Shown: piece by piece, positions 58,420 through 64,000 of the stretch
Layout: each line of letters starts with the position of its first letter
Numbering within the stretch: position 1 is the stretch's first letter
From: Galactobacter caseinivorans
GTDB taxonomy: Bacteria > Actinomycetota > Actinomycetes > Actinomycetales > Micrococcaceae
DNA length: 64,000 nucleotides
Reading direction: 5' to 3'
Assembly: GCF_003640665.1 (NCBI RefSeq)
Contig: NZ_QQXL01000002.1
Coordinates: 310,001-374,000, forward strand
Notes under the pieces: model-generated
The model's database searches: none
What the model was told of the DNA's origin: nothing
Seen by the model: the letters and a program-made list of their open reading frames with translations, nothing else
Translations under genes and position numbers: made by a program

Positions 58420-60222
58420 TCAGGCCTTGATCTCCTCAGCCGTGGGCTCCTTGGGGCCCTTGGCCGCGTCCGGCTTGGCGTCCACGCCGGCCTCCTTGCG
58501 CTGCTGCGCCGTGATGGGGGCAGGGGCCGCCGTCAGCGGGTCGTAGCCGGCGCCGGTCTTGGGGAAGGCGATGACCTCGCGGATGGAGTCCTCGCCGGCC
58601 AGCAGCGAGACCACGCGGTCCCAGCCAAGGGCGATGCCGCCGTGGGGAGGCGCACCAAACTTGAAGCCCTCTAGCAAGAAGCCAAACTGTTCTGCGGCCT
58701 GCTCGTCGCTGACGCCCATGACCTTAAACACGCGCTCCTGCACATCCGCGCGGTGAATACGGATGGAGCCGCCGCCAATCTCGTTGCCGTTGCAGACAAT
58801 GTCGTAGGCGTAGGCCAGGGCCGAGCCGGGGTCGGTATCAAACGTGTCCACGAACTCGGGCTTGGGCGAGGTAAACGCGTGGTGCACCGCCGTCCACTTG
58901 CCGCCGCCCACGGCCACGTCGCCGGAGGCCACCGCGTCAGCGGCGGGCTCAAACATGGGCGCGTCAACCACCCACACAAACGCCCAGTCGCCGTCCTTGA
59001 TCAGGCCGGTGCGCTTGGCGATCTCGTTGCGGGCCGCGCCGAGCAGGCCGCGGGTGGCCTTGGTCTCGCCCGCACCGAAGAAGATGCAGTCGCCAGGAGC
59101 GGCGCCGACGGTCGCGACCAGGTTCTCGCGCTCCCAGTCGGTGAGGTTCTTGGCCACCGGGCCGGTGAGCTCGCCGTCGGGCTGGACCAGGACGTATGCC
59201 AGGCCCTTTCCTCCGTGCTGCTTGGCCCATTCCTGCCAGCCATCCAGCTGGCGGCGGGGCTGCGAGGCGCCACCGGGCATCACCACGGCGCCCACGTACG
59301 GGGACTGGAACACGCGGAAGCTGGTGTCCTTGAAGAACTCCTTGAGCTCGGTGAGCTCCAGGCCAAAGCGCAGGTCCGGCTTGTCTGAGCCGTACTTGGT
59401 CATGGCCTCTGCGTAGGTCATGCGGCGGATCGGCGTCTGGATCTCCACGCCAATCAGGGACCACACGCGCTTCACCAGCGCCTCGCCCAGCTCGATGATG
59501 TCTTCCTGATCCACGAAGGACGCCTCAACGTCCAACTGCGTGAACTCCGGCTGACGATCCGCGCGGAAATCCTCATCGCGGTAGCAGCGCGCAATCTGGT
59601 AATACTTCTCCACGCCGCCCACCTGCAGCAGCTGCTTGAAGAGCTGCGGGGACTGCGGAAGGGCGTACCACTTGCCCGGCGCCAGGCGGGCCGGGACCAC
59701 AAAGTCGCGGGCGCCCTCCGGGGTGGAGCGCGTCAGGGTCGGGGTCTCGATCTCGAGGAAGCCCTTCTCATGCAACAGCTCACGCGCCACGCGGTTGGCC
59801 TCGGAGCGCAGCACCAGGTTGGCGGCCGGCTTGGGGCGGCGCAGGTCGATGTAGCGGTACTTCAGGCGCGCTTCCTCGCCCACCTCCACGTGCTCATCCA
59901 CCTGGAACGGCAGCGGCGCCGAGGTGTTGAGCACCTCGAGGCTGTCCGCATGCAGCTCAATCTGACCGGTGGGCAGCTCGGGGTTCTCGTTGCCCTCGGG
60001 GCGGGCCTTCACCACGCCCGTGACGGCAACCACAAACTCGTTGCGCAGCGGGGAGAACACCGCTTCGTCGTGCACCACCACCTGCGAGACGCCGGAGCGA
60101 TCTCGCAGATCGAGGAAGGCGACGCCGCCGTGATCGCGGCGGCGGGCAACCCACCCGGCGAGGGTGACGATCTGCCCGATGTGCTCGGCGCGGAGGGAAC
60201 CCGCGTCATGTGTGCGCAGCAC
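58420..60222 (-). CDS. aspS: Aspartate--tRNA(Asp/Asn) ligase
   Basis: 600-residue class IIb synthetase with an N-terminal OB-fold anticodon domain, the catalytic core ([29 protein letters not shown]) and the bacterial GAD insertion, ending with [20 protein letters not shown]. Residue 31 is His in [15 protein letters not shown], a position linked to loss of tRNA discrimination in other AspRS enzymes, so Asp-tRNA-Asn is probably made and corrected by GatCAB. GTG start with AAAGGA about 6 nt upstream. It lies 30 bp after hisS. Confidence 0.96.
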   Translation of the reverse strand: MLRTHDAGSLRAEHIGQIVTLAGWVARRRDHGGVAFLDLRDRSGVSQVVVHDEAVFSPLRNEFVVAVTGVVKARPEGNENPELPTGQIELHADSLEVLNTSAPLPFQVDEHVEVGEEARLKYRYIDLRRPKPAANLVLRSEANRVARELLHEKGFLEIETPTLTRSTPEGARDFVVPARLAPGKWYALPQSPQLFKQLLQVGGVEKYYQIARCYRDEDFRADRQPEFTQLDVEASFVDQEDIIELGEALVKRVWSLIGVEIQTPIRRMTYAEAMTKYGSDKPDLRFGLELTELKEFFKDTSFRVFQSPYVGAVVMPGGASQPRRQLDGWQEWAKQHGGKGLAYVLVQPDGELTGPVAKNLTDWERENLVATVGAAPGDCIFFGAGETKATRGLLGAARNEIAKRTGLIKDGDWAFVWVVDAPMFEPAADAVASGDVAVGGGKWTAVHHAFTSPKPEFVDTFDTDPGSALAYAYDIVCNGNEIGGGSIRIHRADVQERVFKVMGVSDEQAAEQFGFLLEGFKFGAPPHGGIALGWDRVVSLLAGEDSIREVIAFPKTGAGYDPLTAAPAPITAQQRKEAGVDAKPDAAKGPKEPTAEEIKA

Positions 60223-60252
60223 GTTAGTCCTTTCGAGACAAGGTGAGAGTGT

Positions 60253-61593
60253 TTAAGATTCTACGCCGCGGCGGACGACGGCGTTGAGGTCCGACGCCGC
60301 TGGGGCCCAGTTGGAGGGGTCGGCGTCACGCTGCTCGCCGCTGCGGATGTCCTTGACCTGATCCGCTGCCTCCGCCTCCCCCAGGAACCACACGAACGGG
60401 ATGCCGCGCCGATCCGCGTGGCGGATCTGCTTGCCAAACTTCTCCGCGGTTGCCATGACCTCGGTGGGGATGCCGCGGGAGCGCAGCTGGCGGGCCACAT
60501 CCTGGGCGCGCAGCCATTCGCCGTCGTTGGGCAGGGCCACCAGCACGGCGGTGGGGACCTCGCGGTTGGGCACCAGCGTCTGTTCCGCCAGCAGGCGCGA
60601 GACCAGGCGGGAGACGCCGATGGAGAGGCCGACCCCGGGGTAGCTCTTGCTGCCCTTGGAGGCCAGGGACTCGTAGCGGCCGCCGGAGCAGATGGAGCCC
60701 AGCTTCTCGTGACCCACCAGGACCGTCTCGTAGACGGTGCCGGTGTAGTAGTCCAGGCCGCGGGCGATGGACAGGTCTGCCATCACGCGCCCGGGCGCGG
60801 CCACCGCAGCGGCCTCCACCACCTGTCGCAGCTCGTCCAGGCCCTCCTCCAGCAGGGGGTGCTGCACGCCAAGGGCGCGCACCTCGTCAACAAAGGAGCC
60901 ATCGCTGGCCCGGATGGCGGCAAGGGCCAAGGCTTGAGTGGCCTGCTCGGGACTGAGCCCGGCGGCCTGGAGCTCCTCGGAGACCTTGGCGGCGCCCATC
61001 TTCTCCAGCTTGTCGATGGAACGCAGCACCGCGGCCGTGTCCGTGAGGCCAAGTCCCAGGTAGAAGCCCTCGGAGAGCTTGCGGTTATTCACGCGCAGCC
61101 GGAACTCTCCCAGGTCAAGGGCCGAGAGCGCCTCGGCGATGACCAGGGCCAGCTCCACGTCGTAGCGGAAGGGCAACGCGCCGTCCCCCACAATGTCCAC
61201 GTCCGCCTGGGTGAACTCGCGAAAGCGCCCGTCCTGGGGCCGCTCGCCCCGCCAGACCTTCTGCATCTGATAGCGGCGGAACGGGAAGTGCAGATAACCG
61301 GCGTTCTCCACCACGTACCGGGCAAAGGGGACGGTGAGGTCAAAGTGCAGCGCCAGAGCGTTGGGGTCGTCCTTCAGCGCAGAGTCATCCTGCAGGCGGG
61401 AGACGCCGTACACCTCTTTGTCGATCTCCCCCTTGCGCAGCAGTTGGCCCACCGTCTCCACCGCGCGCGTCTCGATGTTAGAGAAGCCGTGCAGCTCAAA
61501 CACCCGGCGCAGGGTGTCAAGGACGTGCTGCTCCACGATGCGCTCCGCGGGCAACCATTCGGGGAATCCGGTGAGCGAGGGCTTGCGTGCCAT
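60253..61593 (-). CDS. hisS: Histidine--tRNA ligase
   Basis: 446-residue class II synthetase. Motif 2 region is RRYQMQKVWRGERPQDGRFR followed by EFTQADVDIVG. The histidine-specific SIARGLDYYTGTVYETVLVG and the motif 3 region GVGLSIGVSRL are present. The C-terminal anticodon domain ends the protein. The N-terminus MARKPSLTGFPEWLPAERIV is a form of the actinobacterial HisRS with a slightly variant motif 1. Upstream of aspS, with which it is probably cotranscribed. Confidence 0.95.
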   Translation of the reverse strand: MARKPSLTGFPEWLPAERIVEQHVLDTLRRVFELHGFSNIETRAVETVGQLLRKGEIDKEVYGVSRLQDDSALKDDPNALALHFDLTVPFARYVVENAGYLHFPFRRYQMQKVWRGERPQDGRFREFTQADVDIVGDGALPFRYDVELALVIAEALSALDLGEFRLRVNNRKLSEGFYLGLGLTDTAAVLRSIDKLEKMGAAKVSEELQAAGLSPEQATQALALAAIRASDGSFVDEVRALGVQHPLLEEGLDELRQVVEAAAVAAPGRVMADLSIARGLDYYTGTVYETVLVGHEKLGSICSGGRYESLASKGSKSYPGVGLSIGVSRLVSRLLAEQTLVPNREVPTAVLVALPNDGEWLRAQDVARQLRSRGIPTEVMATAEKFGKQIRHADRRGIPFVWFLGEAEAADQVKDIRSGEQRDADPSNWAPAASDLNAVVRRGVES

Positions 61594-61789
61594 GAGGTGC
61601 GGCTACTCCTTCAGGAGGGGCGGGGGTCCACTAACCCGTCAATCCTAGGCCAAACGCCCCGTCATGACCTGCGCGCGGGGCACTTGCACCGGTAAGGTGA
61701 ACAACGTACGTGTGTGTCTCGGGACCTTGCGCGCCAGAAATGGGGCGGTCCCCACCCCGAGACGGTCTTCTTCAGAAAGTGACACCGCG

Positions 61790-63331
61790 GTGAGCGAGCA
61801 GCAGTCCCCAGAGCAGACTCCGCAGGCCCCGGAGGTCCCCGTGACCCCCGCCGAGCAGCTAGCGGAACCCCAAGCCGAGCAGGCTACCCCGCAGGAACAG
61901 GCTGTCCCGGAGCCGGTGGCAGCCGAGGACGCGTCGTCGGGCAGTGCCCCGGCCCCCGCGCCCGTGGTCCCCGCGCCCGTGAAGCCGGCCGCACCGCGTC
62001 CCATGCCTACCCCGGCCGCCGCGCGCGTCACCGCCAAGCCGGCCCAGGCCAGCCCGGCACCCGCCGCGCCGAGCACCTCGCTGGAGGAGGCCCGCAAGTT
62101 TGCCCGCGTGACGGAGGACGGCCACGTCTTTGTGATCGTTGACGGCGCTGAGCAGCCCGTGGGGCAGTACCCGGACAAGACCCCGGATGAGGCGCTGGCG
62201 TACTTTGTGCGCAAGTACGACGATCTGGTGGCGCAGGTCGCGCTGCTGGAGCAGCGCGTGGTGGCCAAGGCCCCCGCTGGTGACATGCCCAAGACCCTGG
62301 ACACGCTGGAGGCCCAGGTCAAGGAGCGCAAGGTCGTGGGAGACATCCCGGCCCTGGAGGCGCGCGTGGAGACGCTGCGCGTCGCGGTTGACCTGCTGCG
62401 CACCGAGGAGCGTCGCAACGCAGATCAGCTCCGAGAGAAGTCCCTGGCTGCCCGCGAGGCCATCGTGGCCGAGGCGGAGGAGCTCTCAGGCCGTCCGCCG
62501 GCCCAGGTGCAGTGGAAGCAGGCCAGCACCCGCATGGCTGAGCTGTTTGAGCTGTGGAAGGTGGAGCAGAAGTCCGGTCACCGGATTGGCCGCTCCACGG
62601 AGGATGCCCTGTGGAAGCGCTTCCGCGCCGCCCGCACGGTCTTTGATCGTCACCGCCGCACCTTCTTCTCCAAGCTGGATACCGACAACGCGGAGGCCAA
62701 GGGCCAGAAGGAGGCGCTGATCGCGCGCGCTGAGGCGCTGCAGACCAGCACCGACTGGGGAGACACGGCACGCGAGTACCGCCGCCTGATGGACGAGTGG
62801 AAGGCCTCTAAGCGGGCCTCCCGTCGCGATGACGACGCCCTGTGGACGCGCTTCCGCGCCGCTCAGGACGTGTTCTTCGAGGCTCGCAAGGCCGCCAATG
62901 ACGAGATTGACGCGGAGTTTGGCGCCAACCTTGTGGTCAAGGAGGCGCTGCTCACCGAGGCGCGCGCTCTGATGCCGGTGAAGGATCTGGCCAGTGCACA
63001 GCGTGCCCTGAACAGCATCCGTGATCGCTGGGAGGCCGCGGGCAAGGTGCCCCGCGGAGACCTGCAGCGCGTCGAGGCCGGCCTGCGTCAGGTGGAGGAC
63101 GCGGTGAAGTCCGCAGAGGATGAGCAGTGGCGCCGCAGCAACCCGGAGACCAAGGCCCGCTCCAACTCCATGCTGGCTCAGCTGGAGGACGCCATTGCGG
63201 ATCTCGAGGCGGATCTTGCCAAGGCTCAGGCCAAGGGTGATGCCCGCCAGATCAGCAAGGCGCAGGACGCGCTTGATGCTCGTCGTCAGTGGCTGGAGAC
63301 GGTGCGCCGCTCCGCCTCAGACCTGGGCTAA
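61790..63331 (+). CDS. DUF349 domain coiled-coil protein
   Basis: 513 residues from GTG 61790; an upstream GTG (61712) is a less likely start, and a TAAGGT -10 box lies at 61693. The N-terminal 100 residues are Pro/Ala/Glu-rich and disordered. From about residue 105 on the protein is charged helices: repeated WKxxx-x-W..FRAARxxFxxRxxxF units (FRAARTVFDRHRRTFFSKLD, FRAAQDVFFEARKAANDEID) are DUF349 repeats, at least three. Similar proteins are common in actinobacteria; function is unknown. Divergent from hisS; a hairpin follows it. Confidence 0.85.
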   Translation: MSEQQSPEQTPQAPEVPVTPAEQLAEPQAEQATPQEQAVPEPVAAEDASSGSAPAPAPVVPAPVKPAAPRPMPTPAAARVTAKPAQASPAPAAPSTSLEEARKFARVTEDGHVFVIVDGAEQPVGQYPDKTPDEALAYFVRKYDDLVAQVALLEQRVVAKAPAGDMPKTLDTLEAQVKERKVVGDIPALEARVETLRVAVDLLRTEERRNADQLREKSLAAREAIVAEAEELSGRPPAQVQWKQASTRMAELFELWKVEQKSGHRIGRSTEDALWKRFRAARTVFDRHRRTFFSKLDTDNAEAKGQKEALIARAEALQTSTDWGDTAREYRRLMDEWKASKRASRRDDDALWTRFRAAQDVFFEARKAANDEIDAEFGANLVVKEALLTEARALMPVKDLASAQRALNSIRDRWEAAGKVPRGDLQRVEAGLRQVEDAVKSAEDEQWRRSNPETKARSNSMLAQLEDAIADLEADLAKAQAKGDARQISKAQDALDARRQWLETVRRSASDLG

Positions 63332-63353
63332 CGTCCCTCACAGCACGCCGATT

Positions 63354-63386
63354 GGTGCCCGGTCATCCACAGGATGGCCGGGCACC
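63354..63386 (+). terminator. Terminator after the DUF349 gene
   Basis: 15-bp stem (63354-63368 with 63372-63386; one G-U pair) and ACA loop, 23 bp after the stop codon. Confidence 0.8.
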
Positions 63387-63427
63387 GTCGTGTTCGAAGG
63401 CATTCTCGGGGACCATGAGGCATGAGC

Positions 63428-64000
63428 ATGAACGCGCAGTCTCAACTGGTGGATCTGAGATCCCTTGGCTATACCGCCACGGAGCAGGCGCTGTTGTTGC
63501 AGCGCCTGGTGGTGCGCACCGTCCTTGGCCCGTGGGTGGTCGTTGGTGCGGCCACGGCCGGCTCCTCGGAGCGCTGGGAGGCGTTGGCGCGCGTGGTGGG
63601 AGAGGAGCTGCCCGCCCACGCGGTGATCAGCGATCACACGGCGGCCTGGGTGTGGGTGGGCGGTCCGGCGCCGGAGCGCGTGGAGTACCGGGTGCCGCGC
63701 ATGCACCGCGAGAGCGTGCTGGCGCAGTTGCCCTGTTGGGGGCGGGATGGGGTGCCGCCGGATTCCTGCGTGGTGCGCCGCGGCCGCCTGGCCGTGACGG
63801 ATCCGTTGCGCACGGCGGTGGACCTGATGGCCGACGCCGCGCGGCTGGCTCGCGCGGACGCCGTCACCTTGCACCGGCTGATTGAGCCCTGGGGTGGGCT
63901 GCACCGCGCGCTGCCGCCGGAGCGGACGCTCGAGGGCCTCTCCCCCCGCCGCCGCGGGTTGGCCGGGCGGGTGTGGAGGGAGCTGCCTCAGGCCTTTCGC
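63428..64000 (+). CDS. Hypothetical protein, AbiEi-like, C-terminus beyond the window
   Basis: 191 residues visible, open to the right edge. I chose ATG 63428 because GAGG lies 7 nt upstream; an in-frame ATG at 63422 is too close to it. An N-terminal helical region (QLVDLRSLGYTATEQALLLQ) is followed by VISDHTAAWVWVGG, RVPRMHRESV and VVRRGRLAVTDPLRTAVDLM. The VTDPLRTAVDL motif and layout resemble AbiEi-type regulatory proteins, although a recognisable HTH is not obvious. Rich in Arg near the edge. Family call is tentative. Confidence 0.4.
   Translation, partial: MNAQSQLVDLRSLGYTATEQALLLQRLVVRTVLGPWVVVGAATAGSSERWEALARVVGEELPAHAVISDHTAAWVWVGGPAPERVEYRVPRMHRESVLAQLPCWGRDGVPPDSCVVRRGRLAVTDPLRTAVDLMADAARLARADAVTLHRLIEPWGGLHRALPPERTLEGLSPRRRGLAGRVWRELPQAFR

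Overview
The window is high-GC actinobacterial DNA and reads as chromosomal core. Gene order and content (dnaJ-hrcA, lepA, rpsT, holA, comEC-comEA, leuS; priA-metK-coaBC-rpoZ-gmk next to a pyr operon; aro-efp-nusB; alaS-rpsD-rarA; aspS-hisS; a DUF349 protein) suggest Micrococcales, probably Micrococcaceae; that placement is inference from synteny. Most genes lie on the minus strand. GTG starts are common, and many genes overlap by 1-8 nt.

Layout. 1-9.4 kb: rsmE (partial), dnaJ and hrcA under a CIRCE-like operator; DUF3097 and DUF4870 genes; hemW-lepA; a PemK/MazF-like protein; rpsT; holA. 9.5-12 kb: a block with an alpha/beta hydrolase, a CPBP-family membrane protein and a TetR regulator sits between holA and comEC, two genes normally close together. 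12-17.3 kb: comEC, comEA, a membrane-associated EcsC-like gene, degV. 17.3-26.3 kb: leuS, then a glycerol cluster (glpD-glpF-glpK) divergent from a SorC-type regulator, which is followed by a hydrolase.

26.3-28.6 kb is the one clearly accessory, decaying region. It holds a frameshifted, deleted ISL3-type insertion sequence, a strong bidirectional terminator, a small gene pair that looks like the frameshifted tip of a secreted polymorphic toxin with its immunity gene, and a fragment of a serine resolvase.

28.6-43.1 kb: priA, metK, coaBC, rpoZ, gmk, then pyrF-carB-carA-(membrane PH-like protein)-pyrC-pyrB-pyrR, all on the minus strand. A hairpin resembling a PyrR-binding loop covers the pyrR Shine-Dalgarno sequence. 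The integration host factor gene usually found between pyrF and gmk is not there. 43.2-44.4 kb: a PrsW-type protease. 44.5-56.2 kb: nusB, efp, a small TPR-like gene, aroB-aroK-aroC-aroE, mltG, ruvX, alaS, two small membrane proteins and rpsD. 56.4-64 kb: rarA, dtd, aspS, hisS, a DUF349 protein and an unfinished gene.

The genes serve translation (rpsT, rpsD, lepA, efp, four aminoacyl-tRNA synthetases, dtd), pyrimidine and chorismate synthesis, cofactor synthesis (coaBC, metK), DNA replication and repair (holA, priA, rarA, ruvX), DNA uptake (comEA/comEC) and glycerol use. Several genes without a Shine-Dalgarno sequence have a TANNNT box 6-7 nt before the start codon, the arrangement expected for leaderless mRNAs. 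I saw no rRNA, tRNA, CRISPR array or intact mobile element. I see no convincing wholly new system; the best leads are the toxin/immunity remnant, the RNA-level pyr control site, the leaderless set and the missing mIHF gene.
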